Below are positions 18,983-28,207 of a DNA stretch of 64,000 bases, in pieces (within the stretch, counting starts at the first letter, position 1; every line of letters starts with the position of its first letter). The notes under the pieces are model-generated. The model made no database searches and was not told the DNA's origin. It saw only the letters and a list, made by a program, of their open reading frames with translations. The position numbers and the translations under genes were made by a program. The stretch covers positions 13,373 to 77,372 of the forward strand of contig QBWF01000001.1 in assembly GCA_003283665.1 (NCBI GenBank), in the 5' to 3' direction. Source of the DNA: Prochlorococcus sp. AG-315-I14 (GTDB lineage: Bacteria; Cyanobacteriota; Cyanobacteriia; PCC-6307; Cyanobiaceae).

Positions 18983-19141
18983 ATGTATGCTCTCTACGAC
19001 ATTGATGGCGTCCTTCGCTTCACATGCAATGACAAGGAAGCTTGCATGGCATATGCAAAGCTATTTAATCTTTCTTCAATTAACTGTTCTTTAATGCCTT
19101 TGTCAGAGACTAGTGAAGAGAGAAAAAATGAAATTTACTAA
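18983..19141 (+). CDS. small conserved-looking protein, 52 aa
   Basis: An ATG-started frame of 52 codons, preceded by a strong AAGGTAGG ribosome site at about five bases. The product opens with M-Y-A-L-Y-D-I-D-G-V-L-R-F, followed by C-N-D-K-E-A-C-M-A-Y-A-K-L-F. This resembles a small marine-cyanobacterial family I recognise loosely, with no known function. The D-I-D-G segment recalls a haloacid-dehalogenase motif I, but the rest of that fold is absent. Its stop overlaps the end of the convergent LuxR gene by four bases. The ribosome site and codon usage argue that it is real. Confidence 0.6.
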   Translation: MYALYDIDGVLRFTCNDKEACMAYAKLFNLSSINCSLMPLSETSEERKNEIY

Positions 19142-19425
19142 CTGGCTGGTGTTTCATCATCAGGCAATGAGCAACAATTAAAGCCGTCTCTACAAATTTT
19201 CCCGTGATCCATAGCCCAATTTAATAATGCGACTCGGTTTTTAGAGCCTGTTTTTGTAAACATATTGCTCACATGATTATCAACTGTTCTTTTACTGATA
19301 GTGAGTTTTCCAGCAATTTCTTGGTTTGTCAAACCATTTGCTACAAGTTCGATAATCTCCATTTCCCTCGCGGAGAGGCCCATATGAGACGAATTGGTGA
19401 TTTCTCCTGCAAACATTCCCCTCAC
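19138..19425 (-). CDS. pedR: small LuxR-type regulator, PedR-like
   Basis: A 95-residue protein that is little more than a LuxR/GerE helix-turn-helix, at about residues 16-72. It has L-S-A-R-E-M-E-I-I-E-L-V-A-N-G, then T-N-Q-E-I-A-G-K-L and T-V-D-N-H-V-S-N-M-F. No receiver domain is present. Size and domain match PedR, the thioredoxin-sensitive regulator of light-responsive genes in Synechocystis, and the tail C-R-D-G-F-N-C-C offers cysteines for redox control. The name is inferred. The start is GTG at 19425, or ATG at 19416 with three fewer residues. Confidence 0.72.
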   Translation of the reverse strand: MRGMFAGEITNSSHMGLSAREMEIIELVANGLTNQEIAGKLTISKRTVDNHVSNMFTKTGSKNRVALLNWAMDHGKICRDGFNCCSLPDDETPAS

Positions 19426-19500
19426 TCACAACTCATTAATTAATACTACTTAGATTAGGGCCTTTAATCACCGATAGTAATTATCTAGTACAAAAGAGAT

Positions 19501-20382
19501 GTGAAATCTAAACTTCAAAGCCGACTCGAGTCAGGCTCCTCAACTATCACTGCAGAAATAATGCCTCCTAGAGGAGGGGAGTCATTAAGTGCAATAGCAA
19601 AAGCTCTTGCACTTAATGAACTTGTCCATGCGTTTAATGTTACAGATGGGAGCAGGGCGATCATGAGAATGAGTAGTCTCGCCTTATGCAAACTGCTTTT
19701 AGAGGCAAATCTTGAGCCTGTACTCCAATTATCTTGCAGAGACAGAAATCGAATTGCCTTACAAGCTGAATTACTCGGAGCTCATGCTCTGGGCATTAAA
19801 AATATTCTTTGTTTAACAGGTGATCCTGTACGAATAGGAGATCAATCTTCGGCTAAATCAGTACAAGACTTTAATTCCATACAACTCATTGAACAAGTTA
19901 CATCACTTAATAAAGGTTTAGATCCAGTGAAAGATTTTTTACCTGATGGGCCCACTAATTTATTTGCAGGTGCTGCAGCAGACCCAAACTGCAAAGGTTT
20001 TGATGGGTTACGACGTAGAGTTGAGCTCAAAAAAGAAGCGGGTGCAAATTTCCTTCAAACACAAATGGTGATGGATCCAAACACACTTGAACGCTTTTGC
20101 AGGGAAATAGCAGATCCAATAAATATGCCTGTCTTAGCTGGTGTTTTTTTATTGAAATCAGCTAAAAACGCACAATTCATAAACAAAGTAGTTCCAGGTG
20201 CATGCATACCAGAATCAATTATTGCAAGACTTGAATGTTCTTCAAATTCTATTAATGAAGGAATTTTAATTGCAGCTGAACAAATAAAAAGTTTCCTTGG
20301 AATTTCTCAAGGTGTTCACATAATGGCAATAAAAGGAGAGCAATACATACCTATGATTTTAGAAAAAGCAAAGATTAATTAG
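19501..20382 (+). CDS. metF: methylenetetrahydrofolate reductase
   Basis: A 293-residue TIM-barrel flavoprotein reducing 5,10-methylene-THF to 5-methyl-THF for methionine synthesis. It shows A-E-I-M-P-P-R-G-G near residue 19, V-T-D-G near 47, and the L-Q-L-S-C-R-D-R-N segment near 78. L-C-L-T-G-D-P-V near 103 and F-L-Q-T-Q near 183 follow. It begins with GTG at 19501, 75 bases from the divergent LuxR gene. Its last eight bases overlap the convergent pyrophosphorylase gene. Confidence 0.92.
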   Translation: MKSKLQSRLESGSSTITAEIMPPRGGESLSAIAKALALNELVHAFNVTDGSRAIMRMSSLALCKLLLEANLEPVLQLSCRDRNRIALQAELLGAHALGIKNILCLTGDPVRIGDQSSAKSVQDFNSIQLIEQVTSLNKGLDPVKDFLPDGPTNLFAGAAADPNCKGFDGLRRRVELKKEAGANFLQTQMVMDPNTLERFCREIADPINMPVLAGVFLLKSAKNAQFINKVVPGACIPESIIARLECSSNSINEGILIAAEQIKSFLGISQGVHIMAIKGEQYIPMILEKAKIN

Positions 20383-21553
20383 TTGTACTAATTAAATCAG
20401 TTCCCAATAACTCAGCCATTGCTTTTTGTTGGGGGGAAGGCTCTCCTAAGTCCTGTCTTCTCGCATCAGTTATTAACCAATCCAAGGCTGCTTCCTGCAA
20501 ATCAAAATGATCTCCTTCTTTGCCAACGCAATATCGACCAAAAACTAATTTCTCAACTAATTGAACCCCAGGACCAATAAGTGAATAATCAAATATTATA
20601 GAATTATCAATAGTAGCACCTTCACATATGCAACAACTTGGGCCAATCATCGAGGGACCAATAATAGTCACTCCATCTTCAATCCTAGTCATTCCACCCA
20701 CATAAATAGGGCCTTTAACATTAATTTTATCCCAATTTGCAGCAACATTTAAACCTGTATAAATTCCCTCTCTTACTTGTTTACCCGGTATTTCTACCTG
20801 ACGAACATGACCTTTAAGAACATTTCTTATTGCCCTCCAATAGTCTGGAACTTTCCCTATATCTACCCACTCAAATTCCATTGGCAAAGCAAAAAAAGGT
20901 GCCCCTAGTTGAACTAACTTTGGAAAAAGATCTGAACCAATGTCAAATGGTACACCTGAAGGAATATGCTCAAAAATTTCTGGCTCAAATAAATAAATTC
21001 CAGTATTAATTGTATCCCCTAATGCATTATCTATAGAGGGCTTTTCTTGGAACGCTTGAACACGATCATTTTCATCAGTGACAACAACTCCATAACTACT
21101 TACCTGATTTTTGGGAACTCTTTTAGTTATCAAACTAGCCAAAGCACCCTTCTCTTTATGGCGCTTGACAGCCTCAGATAAGTCCAAATCTATTAATGCA
21201 TCTCCACACAAAACGACAAAAGTATCATCAAAAAACTCTTGGAAATCTTGAATCTTTTTTAGTCCACCAGCAGACCCAAGTGCATCTCCAATTAATTCTC
21301 CATCTTCAATTCGTCCTTCGAAGCTATAAGCAATTTCGACACCAAATCTTTGACCATCACGAAAATAATTCTCAATTTCTTCTGCTAAGTGAGAAACATT
21401 CACCATAACTTCTGTAAAACCGTGCTCCTTCAGTAGTTCCAACAGAAACTCCATTACGGGTTTCTGAAGGATTGGAATCATTGGTTTTGGAATCACATGT
21501 GTGATCGGCTGAACTCGGGTTCCCTTTCCAGCCGCCAGGATCATTGCCTTCAT
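20375..21553 (-). CDS. nucleotidyltransferase, mannose-1-P guanylyltransferase-like
   Basis: A 392-residue sugar-nucleotide pyrophosphorylase. The catalytic loop I-L-A-A-G-K-G-T-R is at residues 5-13 with P-K-P-M-I-P near 23. L-C-G-D-A near 114 and the sugar-site F-E-W-V-D-I-G near 224 follow. After residue 250 hexapeptide-like repeats (G-P-I-Y-V-G, G-V-T-I-I-G-P-S-M-I-G-P) indicate a left-handed beta-helix. Related enzymes make GDP-mannose or dTDP/UDP-glucose; the exact sugar cannot be read from sequence. It starts on ATG and overlaps metF tail-to-tail. Confidence 0.85.
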   Translation of the reverse strand: MKAMILAAGKGTRVQPITHVIPKPMIPILQKPVMEFLLELLKEHGFTEVMVNVSHLAEEIENYFRDGQRFGVEIAYSFEGRIEDGELIGDALGSAGGLKKIQDFQEFFDDTFVVLCGDALIDLDLSEAVKRHKEKGALASLITKRVPKNQVSSYGVVVTDENDRVQAFQEKPSIDNALGDTINTGIYLFEPEIFEHIPSGVPFDIGSDLFPKLVQLGAPFFALPMEFEWVDIGKVPDYWRAIRNVLKGHVRQVEIPGKQVREGIYTGLNVAANWDKINVKGPIYVGGMTRIEDGVTIIGPSMIGPSCCICEGATIDNSIIFDYSLIGPGVQLVEKLVFGRYCVGKEGDHFDLQEAALDWLITDARRQDLGEPSPQQKAMAELLGTDLISTTN

Positions 21554-21607
21554 AGGCGCTTAAACCTAAGCAACTTAGCCAACATAGACTGAAGCCTCCT
21601 CAAAGTT

Positions 21608-22501
21608 CTATGCAGCAGCCGGCGAAGCATCTGTCACGTCCAAAGAGGAAAGAGGAAGTTGAGCCACCATTCCTGGAGCAAGAAGCCTTTTTAAATGTAT
21701 AGGTGAGAACAATGATCCTTTTTGACTAAGTTCCACTTTCCCTTGCGAACATAAAAATAATAGTGCCCAAAAAACTCCAACTCGATCCTTGTCCAGATCT
21801 TCAGAAGCATCTGCTTCACTCCATTTTGCAACTAATAATTCAAAATCAACCCAATGCAAAGCCTCCTCCCACTGATTTATAAAGATTGCAAGAGCAGCTG
21901 TTGTCTCAGGTAATTTTTCTCGATGCGCAAGAGATGAAACTTGAGCAATAACTTCTCTATCACTAAATCTTTTTTGACGAGCCCTCCTACGATTTTGCAA
22001 TTCATCATTTTTTAAAGATTCTGCAATTGTCTCAAGCTGTTCTATTAATTCTCCAAGAGTTACTGGTCTTCTAAATGGAGGAGGGGCTACTGGCCTTCTG
22101 AGCAGATGTCTCTCTGGTCGGATAGGTAAATGAAAGCTTTCATCTAACCAACCCTGCTCTGAAAACGTTGTGTCGAAATCATCCTCCATTTCAATATCTA
22201 CTGGAAACATCTCAGACTCAAGCACCTCTGCTTTTAATCCAACCAAAACTGAAGCAGCTAAAAATGCTTCACTGCTTTCAGCAAGCTCATTTTCAAAACT
22301 TCCACCATTTTTGCGTAATTGTTCTGAAATCTTTTGCGGAATTTCAATTCGCTGTTTCAGTTGGTCCAAAAAACCATCTACAACAGGTATTACATCCACA
22401 TCCCATGGATCTATATCTCCTCTTTCAGCAGCATCTTGCAGGAGACGTATAGCAAATCTCGCTCCAGAGTCAGCTGTCTCAGTTAAAGCATTAACTGACA
22501 A
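21608..22501 (-). CDS. scpA: segregation and condensation protein A
   Basis: ScpA kleisin of 297 residues, which bridges SMC dimers with ScpB for chromosome condensation. The N-terminal helix F-A-I-R-L-L-Q-D-A-A-E-R-G-D-I-D-P-W-D-V-like segment (about residues 16-35) is typical. A winged-helix region near 225-275 with F-W-A-L-L-F-L-C-S-Q-G-K-V-E-L-S-Q is the C-terminal SMC-binding part. The start is TTG at 22501; no ATG is available nearby. It follows ndhD on the same strand after 99 bases that hold a compound inverted repeat. Confidence 0.88.
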   Translation of the reverse strand: MSVNALTETADSGARFAIRLLQDAAERGDIDPWDVDVIPVVDGFLDQLKQRIEIPQKISEQLRKNGGSFENELAESSEAFLAASVLVGLKAEVLESEMFPVDIEMEDDFDTTFSEQGWLDESFHLPIRPERHLLRRPVAPPPFRRPVTLGELIEQLETIAESLKNDELQNRRRARQKRFSDREVIAQVSSLAHREKLPETTAALAIFINQWEEALHWVDFELLVAKWSEADASEDLDKDRVGVFWALLFLCSQGKVELSQKGSLFSPIHLKRLLAPGMVAQLPLSSLDVTDASPAAA

Positions 22502-22524
22502 AACAAATTACAAAACTAAATGCA

Positions 22525-22565
22525 AGTTATCTCTTTAATCATGTTCTCGCCAGCGAAAGATAACT
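22525..22565. other. compound inverted repeat between ndhD and scpA
   Basis: AGTTATCT at 22525-22532 pairs with AGATAACT at 22558-22565, enclosing a smaller TCGC/GCGA dyad (22546-22555). It lies after the ndhD stop and before the scpA TTG on the reverse strand. It could terminate ndhD transcripts or shape the scpA leader. No T-run is present, so it is not a classical terminator. Confidence 0.35.
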
Positions 22566-22600
22566 AGATATTTTTCAATCAATAAAATAAAACATAATTT

Positions 22601-24256
22601 TCAATTTATAAGTGGGGCTTTTAACGTACCAATTGGAATATGATTATTACTAACAATTATTTTCTGCTCATTTCTAACTCTTTCTACAGCTAACAAATCT
22701 CTTTTAACTAAGCCATCAATTGAAGAGATATATGTATCAGTCATAATTCTGGGATAAAGTCCTATGCCTATAATTGGAACTAATAAACAAGCAATAACAT
22801 ATATTTCTCGAGGTTCTGCATCAACTAACTTTGCTTTACTTATTAGCTTGGCATTCTCTTTACCATAAAAAATTTCCCTCAGCATAGATAGTAAGTAAAT
22901 AGGAGTTAAAATTACTCCGATTGCTGCTAGAGACGCAATAACAATTCTAAATGGCAGAGTATAAACTTCATCAGTTACAAAACCTGCAAAAACCATTAAT
23001 TCAGAGACAAATCCACTCATACCTGGCAATGCAAGTGAAGCAAATGCACAAGCAGTCCAAAGCGCAAACATAATTCTCATATTCTTACCAATTCCACCCA
23101 TTTCATCTAATTGAAGAGTATGAGTACGATCGTAAGTAGCTCCTACGAGAAAGAATAAACTTGCCCCAATCAAGCCGTGACTAATCATTTGCAACATTGC
23201 TCCACTTGTACCTAATGAACTAAAACTACCAATTCCTATCAAAACAAAACCCATATGACTAATCGAGCTATAAGCAATTTTCCTTTTTAAGTTTCTCTGA
23301 GCAAAAGAAGTTAACGCTGCATAAATAATATTTACCACACCAAGAACTATTAACAATGGTGCAAATTGAGCATGAGCATCTGGAAGCAATTGAGCATTAA
23401 ACCTCAAAAGTGCATATCCACCCATTTTCAATAAGATGCCTGCCAAAAGCATGTGAACAGGAGCAGTTGCTTCTCCATGGGCATCTGGCAACCATGTGTG
23501 AAGTGGAACAATAGGTAACTTGACTCCAAAGGCTATTAACAAACCGGAATAACAAAGTAACTGAAAGCCCCTGCCGAAATTTTGCTCTGCCAAATGTGTA
23601 TAACCAAAGTCAGGTGTCCCTCCTCCCTGAAAGAAGCCCATTGCAAGAGCTACCAAAAGAATAAATAAAGAACTACCTGCGGTGTAGATAATAAATTTAG
23701 TAGCAGCATATTGTCTTTTTTTTCCACCCCATATTGCAAGGAAAAGATAGACCGGAAACAATTCCAGTTCCCAAGCTAAGAAAAAAAGCAGCATATCTTG
23801 GACAGCAAAAACAGCTATTTGTCCACCATCCATTGCCAAAATCAAAAAGAAAAAAAGTTTAGGTTTATAACTAACTGGCCAAGCAGCCAAAACCGCTAAG
23901 GAGGTTATAAAACTTGTAAGCAATATCAAAGGCATTGATAAGCCATCAGCGCCCACAGACCAAGACAAGCCAAGGTCAGGGAGCCAACTCACTTTCTCAT
24001 ATAGTTGCAAGCCCTCATGTGAAGGTTCAAAACCTTGAAAGTAAGCACAAACTGTGATCAAAAAGGTTATTAATGAAATTATTAAGGCGAACCATCGAAC
24101 CTCTTTCCCAGAACCTTTATCAGGAATAAAAGGAACGATTAAAGAACCAGCAATTGGGAACAATATAGAAAGACTAAGCCAAGGGAAATTGGCTGTAATC
24201 GTGTTAGAAGTGAGCATGGTTCCAAGGTTAAAAGTTGTATTAAGCACGAATTCCAA
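22601..24256 (-). CDS. ndhD: NAD(P)H-quinone oxidoreductase chain 4 (NdhD1 type)
   Basis: An antiporter-like proton-pumping subunit of NDH-1, 551 residues with about fourteen hydrophobic segments. Family signatures are [12 protein letters not shown] near residue 95, the [13 protein letters not shown] segment near 157, and the [15 protein letters not shown] block near 247. H-M-G-F-V-L near 335 follows. Pairing with ndhF makes it NdhD1-like. I keep TTG at 24256 because the residues L-E-F after it match the usual N terminus. An ATG at 24217 giving 538 residues is the alternative. Confidence 0.95.
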   Translation of the reverse strand: MEFVLNTTFNLGTMLTSNTITANFPWLSLSILFPIAGSLIVPFIPDKGSGKEVRWFALIISLITFLITVCAYFQGFEPSHEGLQLYEKVSWLPDLGLSWSVGADGLSMPLILLTSFITSLAVLAAWPVSYKPKLFFFLILAMDGGQIAVFAVQDMLLFFLAWELELFPVYLFLAIWGGKKRQYAATKFIIYTAGSSLFILLVALAMGFFQGGGTPDFGYTHLAEQNFGRGFQLLCYSGLLIAFGVKLPIVPLHTWLPDAHGEATAPVHMLLAGILLKMGGYALLRFNAQLLPDAHAQFAPLLIVLGVVNIIYAALTSFAQRNLKRKIAYSSISHMGFVLIGIGSFSSLGTSGAMLQMISHGLIGASLFFLVGATYDRTHTLQLDEMGGIGKNMRIMFALWTACAFASLALPGMSGFVSELMVFAGFVTDEVYTLPFRIVIASLAAIGVILTPIYLLSMLREIFYGKENAKLISKAKLVDAEPREIYVIACLLVPIIGIGLYPRIMTDTYISSIDGLVKRDLLAVERVRNEQKIIVSNNHIPIGTLKAPLIN

Positions 24257-24359
24257 AACTTCAAAAATTTATCAACACCTTCGAAGTGTAGAAATCTTGA
24301 GAGTTATTGCATCGTCTAAATAGGGGATAAAACACACAGCTAAAAAAAGTATGTACCAA

Positions 24360-26366
24360 CTAACCTCCGATCACTCCAAAAAGAGCGACTAAAGCAATTA
24401 CTCCTCCAAAAACAATCAATGCATAAAACTGAGCTCTACCAGTCTCAAGATATTTAAGGCCTTCTCCACTTCCAAGTGTCAATAAACCAGTTAGGTTGAC
24501 AACTCCATCAACGACCTTTGCATCAACTTCTAATACTTCTCTTGCAAGCTTTCTACTACCGTTTACAAAAATTTTCTCATTCAAATCATCTAAATACCAT
24601 TTATTAACAAGAAAGGAGTTAATTTTGGGATATCTATTGGACAAGGTGCGGCCAAGATCAAGCCTTTTCAGGTAATAAGTTAAAACAGCTAACAAAATTC
24701 CTACTGAAGAAATTGATACTGAGGCAATTGCAAGTGGTAAAAATTCTCCCCAACTAAATTTCTCTGCTATTTCCATAGCTTCTTCAGGATCAAGTAAATT
24801 TGCAAAGATACTTCTCCAAGGAACACCAAGAAAACCAATAAAGACAGATGGAATTGCTAAGACTGCCAACGGTAATGTCATAGGCCATGAAGATTCATGT
24901 ATGGATCCAGTTTCATGATCTTCATGCTCTTCATCTCTTTCTTTACCAGCAATAGAAAGTAAAGAAAGCTGCATTTCTTTGTCCTCCCCTCTGAATTCGC
25001 CCTCAAAAGTTAGAAAATAAAGCCTAAACATGTAAAAAGCTGTCATACCTGCAGTCAAAAAGCCAATAAACCAAAGAATTGGGAAACTATTAAAGGCTTG
25101 CCCAAGTATTTCATCTTTACTCCAAAACCCAGCAAGAGGTGGAATTCCACTAATCGCAATACAACCAACTAAAAAAGTAATAGCCGTAATAGGCATTTTC
25201 TTTCTAAGCCCGCCCATCAGACGCATATCCTGGGCAAGAATAGGTTCATGTCCAACAACCTCTTCCATAGCATGAATAACTGATCCTGATCCGAGAAATA
25301 GCATCGCTTTAAAAAAGGCATGTGTCACAAGGTGGAACATTCCAGCAACTGGAGCACCACAACCCATTGCGAGCATCATGTAACCAAGTTGAGAAACTGT
25401 GCTGTAAGCCAATCCCTTTTTTAAATCCATTTGCGTTAAAGCAATTGATGCGCCTAAAAAACAAGTAATAGTTCCAACTATTGCAATAACTAATCCTACA
25501 AATGGGAATTGACTATATAAAGGGTCCAGCCTTGCAACTAAAAAGACTCCAGCGGCAACCATGGTTGCCGCATGTATAAGAGCAGAGATAGGAGTAGGAC
25601 CCTCCATAGCATCAGGCAACCAAACATGAAGAGGGAATTGTGCTGACTTTGCCATAGGTCCCATAAAGACAAGTAAGCAAAGAGTCAAAGCAGCCCATAA
25701 GGGAACATTGCCATTACTAACTGCTAGTGATAATCCTTCAGCTATTTCATGAAAGTCAAAACTTCCTGTTGCCCAAAAAAGACCAAGAATTCCAAGCAGC
25801 AATCCAAAGTCCCCTACACGATTAACGACAAAAGCCTTCTGGGCTGCGTGAGCAGCTCCATCTCTGTCATACCAAAAACCAACAAGCAAATATGAACACA
25901 TGCCTACTAATTCCCAAAACACATATATTTCAAGCAGATTTGGACTAACTATTAGTCCAAGCATTGAACTACTAAATAACGCTAAATAAGTAAAAAAACG
26001 AACATAGCCAGGGTCATGAGCCATATAGCCATGGGAGTAAATCATTACCAAAAAAGCAATTGTCGTAACAAGTGCGAGCATTACCGCAGCTAGCGGATCA
26101 ATGACATATCCCATTGGCAAGACAAATGAACCCGCATTTGCCCATATAAATAAATGTTCCACAGGGGGCGAACCTGATAATTGCTCAGCCAATACGGCAT
26201 AACTGATAGCAGCAGAAGCGCCAACCGAAGTCAAAAGGATTATCGCAACGGGTTTTCTTGATCGATTGAAAACATCATTGAAACTAATCAACCCCAAACC
26301 AATCAAGACTGCTCCGCAAAGAGGCAGGAGTGGAATTAACCACGCAAATTCAGCAGCCGAATTCAT
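24360..26366 (-). CDS. ndhF: NAD(P)H-quinone oxidoreductase chain 5
   Basis: NdhF1-type subunit of 668 residues, the distal antiporter-like part of the NDH-1 membrane arm. Motifs include F-W-E-L-V-G-M-C-S-Y-L-L-V-G-F-W near residue 150, the F-P-L-H-V-W-L-P-D-A-M-E-G-P-T-P block near 247, and the H-A-F-F-K-A-M-L-F-L segment near 350. Residues 460-500 form a hydrophilic, Glu/His-rich loop, and the C-terminal third contains the lateral helix region. It starts on ATG. ndhD follows on the same strand after about 100 bases. Confidence 0.97.
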   Translation of the reverse strand: MNSAAEFAWLIPLLPLCGAVLIGLGLISFNDVFNRSRKPVAIILLTSVGASAAISYAVLAEQLSGSPPVEHLFIWANAGSFVLPMGYVIDPLAAVMLALVTTIAFLVMIYSHGYMAHDPGYVRFFTYLALFSSSMLGLIVSPNLLEIYVFWELVGMCSYLLVGFWYDRDGAAHAAQKAFVVNRVGDFGLLLGILGLFWATGSFDFHEIAEGLSLAVSNGNVPLWAALTLCLLVFMGPMAKSAQFPLHVWLPDAMEGPTPISALIHAATMVAAGVFLVARLDPLYSQFPFVGLVIAIVGTITCFLGASIALTQMDLKKGLAYSTVSQLGYMMLAMGCGAPVAGMFHLVTHAFFKAMLFLGSGSVIHAMEEVVGHEPILAQDMRLMGGLRKKMPITAITFLVGCIAISGIPPLAGFWSKDEILGQAFNSFPILWFIGFLTAGMTAFYMFRLYFLTFEGEFRGEDKEMQLSLLSIAGKERDEEHEDHETGSIHESSWPMTLPLAVLAIPSVFIGFLGVPWRSIFANLLDPEEAMEIAEKFSWGEFLPLAIASVSISSVGILLAVLTYYLKRLDLGRTLSNRYPKINSFLVNKWYLDDLNEKIFVNGSRKLAREVLEVDAKVVDGVVNLTGLLTLGSGEGLKYLETGRAQFYALIVFGGVIALVALFGVIGG

Positions 26367-26391
26367 CCAGCGAAAACATATTTATAAAAGC

Positions 26392-27138
26392 TTAGGCGGT
26401 TCTTCCAATCAATTCTGTTAAATCAAAAGAGATAAATGCCTCAGCCCCTGCAGAAATAAATCTATGAGACCACCAGAAAAAAAGCACAGCAATAAGAATT
26501 CCCATTTGAGAAGGTCTTAAAAATTCTTTTATCTGCAATTTTTGTCGTCCATCCAACACAGCAAGAAATGGGAAAACAGAGGTTTTTCTTTTTACCTCTT
26601 CAAATTTCTCTCCAAATTTATTCTTAAGTCTTCTATCTCCATGCCAAATTGCAAATAAATGATGTGCAATCAATCCTAAACAAGTGATCAATGTAAAACT
26701 TGTTCCTATCCAAAGAAAATGGGCAAAACACCAAATAATTTGTCCAATAGCCTGTGGATGGCGAGTTATTCTAATTATCCCTGAGGCATAAAGCCTAACT
26801 TGAGGTTTAAGAACAGCAGGGATCTCTAGCAGGTTATAAGTAGCGGGATATAAGAACAAAAAACTTATAGCACTTAGGATCCAAACGATCAGAATTAGTT
26901 CTGAAGAACTCTGGAAATTCCAAAACCTAATTCCATCGTAACGGTGTGAAATAAAATAACCGACTAAAATGACAGCAGATGGAATACTGACAAAGGCAAA
27001 AATCAATCTCCATGCTCTGGCCCCAATATAACTCTCTGCTTTAACTCTTAAAGCCGCACCACCACTATGAATCAATGCAAAGCCTAGCAAAAGCAAGATC
27101 ATCACAAAACTTGAATGGTGAGTATTTGAAGAGAACAT
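26392..27138 (-). CDS. NnrU-family membrane protein, candidate zeta-carotene isomerase
   Basis: A 248-residue protein with six or seven hydrophobic segments. A-L-I-H-S-G-G-A-A-L-R near residue 21 and R-I-T-R-H-P-Q-A-I-G near 126 are NnrU/isoprenylcysteine-methyltransferase-like signatures, and the histidines could ligate heme. Plant Z-ISO, the heme-dependent 15-cis-zeta-carotene isomerase, belongs to this family. The pds, crtB and crtQ genes in this window need such a step (or light). It lies 25 bases upstream of ndhF on the same strand, so it may be cotranscribed with it instead. The enzymatic assignment is inference. Confidence 0.7.
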   Translation of the reverse strand: MFSSNTHHSSFVMILLLLGFALIHSGGAALRVKAESYIGARAWRLIFAFVSIPSAVILVGYFISHRYDGIRFWNFQSSSELILIVWILSAISFLFLYPATYNLLEIPAVLKPQVRLYASGIIRITRHPQAIGQIIWCFAHFLWIGTSFTLITCLGLIAHHLFAIWHGDRRLKNKFGEKFEEVKRKTSVFPFLAVLDGRQKLQIKEFLRPSQMGILIAVLFFWWSHRFISAGAEAFISFDLTELIGRTA

Positions 27139-27170
27139 TAGCTTTGGAAAATCTTCTTGAAAAATTATTA

Positions 27171-27185
27171 GATCCTTACGGGATC
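27171..27185. promoter_or_regulatory. dyad in the rbcR divergent promoter region
   Basis: GATCC at 27171-27175 and GGATC at 27181-27185 form a 5-bp dyad in the 109-base gap between the NnrU-family gene and rbcR. LysR regulators usually bind dyads in the divergent region next to their own gene, so it is a candidate RbcR operator, on position alone. Confidence 0.3.
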
Positions 27186-27247
27186 AACAGTTAGAGGTGT
27201 TTCTTTACTAAATTTTATGTTTAATTCTGCAATGAAGGCCAGCTAAA

Positions 27248-28207
27248 ATGGCTGAAATACCCTTCACTCTTGACCAACTTCGCATCCTCAAAGCAATTGT
27301 TGAGGAGGGAAGCTTTAAAAAAGCTGCAGACAGTCTTTTCGTAACACAGCCTGCAGTGAGTCTTCAAGTGCAAAATCTTGAAAAACAATTAGAAATTGCC
27401 ATTTTTGATAGAGGAGGAAGAAAAGCTCAATTAACAGAAGCTGGAAAACTTCTATTGAATTATTGTGAAAGAATTTTAGGCCAATGCCAAGAGACCTGCA
27501 AAGCAATAGAGGACCTTAATAATCTTAAAGGAGGGTCTCTAATCGTTGGAGCAAGTCAAACAACAGGTACATATCTAATGCCAAGAATGATTGGACTTTT
27601 CCGACAAAAGTATCCAGATGTTGCAGTCCAACTTCAAGTTCACAGCACTCGAAGAACAGGGTGGAACGTTGCAAATGGGCATATTGATTTAGCAATTATT
27701 GGAGGTCAACTTCCAATTGAATTAAACGAATTACTAGAAGTAATTCCTTTTTCAACTGATGAATTAGCTCTAGTACTACCAATTAAGCATCCCTTAGCAA
27801 AGCTAAAAGAGTTATCTAAAAAAGATTTATACCGATTAGGTTTTGTAACCTTGGACACCCAGTCAACAACCCGAAAAGTTTTAGACCAACTTCTATCTTC
27901 ATCAGGACTAGAAGTTTCAAGACTTCGAATCGAAATGGAATTAAATTCTCTGGAAGCTATTAAAAATGCCGTTCAATCAGGCTTAGGAGCTGCGTTCCTT
28001 CCAGTAGTATCAATTGAAAGAGAACTTGTAGCTGGAACAATTCATAAACCACTGGTTGTAGATTTAGAAGTAAAAAGGGAACTAAAAGTTATTACAAATC
28101 CAAGTAGATACTCTTCAAGAGCCTCAGAAGCATTTACTGATGACATTTTACCTTTATTTGCTAGTTCCTTATCACCTTTAAGAACTAAAAAAGTTAAAAC
28201 TGAATAG
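27248..28207 (+). CDS. rbcR: LysR-type regulator RbcR
   Basis: A LysR-family regulator of 319 residues. The winged helix-turn-helix is at about residues 7-66 with [18 protein letters not shown]. The effector-binding domain follows, starting near residue 96 ([12 protein letters not shown]). The sequence resembles the cyanobacterial and plastid RbcR/CcmR group controlling carbon fixation and inorganic carbon uptake, and members are often next to ndhF. It starts on ATG, divergent from the NnrU-family gene. Its 3' end overlaps the convergent DUF3172 gene by 14 bases. Confidence 0.88.
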   Translation: MAEIPFTLDQLRILKAIVEEGSFKKAADSLFVTQPAVSLQVQNLEKQLEIAIFDRGGRKAQLTEAGKLLLNYCERILGQCQETCKAIEDLNNLKGGSLIVGASQTTGTYLMPRMIGLFRQKYPDVAVQLQVHSTRRTGWNVANGHIDLAIIGGQLPIELNELLEVIPFSTDELALVLPIKHPLAKLKELSKKDLYRLGFVTLDTQSTTRKVLDQLLSSSGLEVSRLRIEMELNSLEAIKNAVQSGLGAAFLPVVSIERELVAGTIHKPLVVDLEVKRELKVITNPSRYSSRASEAFTDDILPLFASSLSPLRTKKVKTE

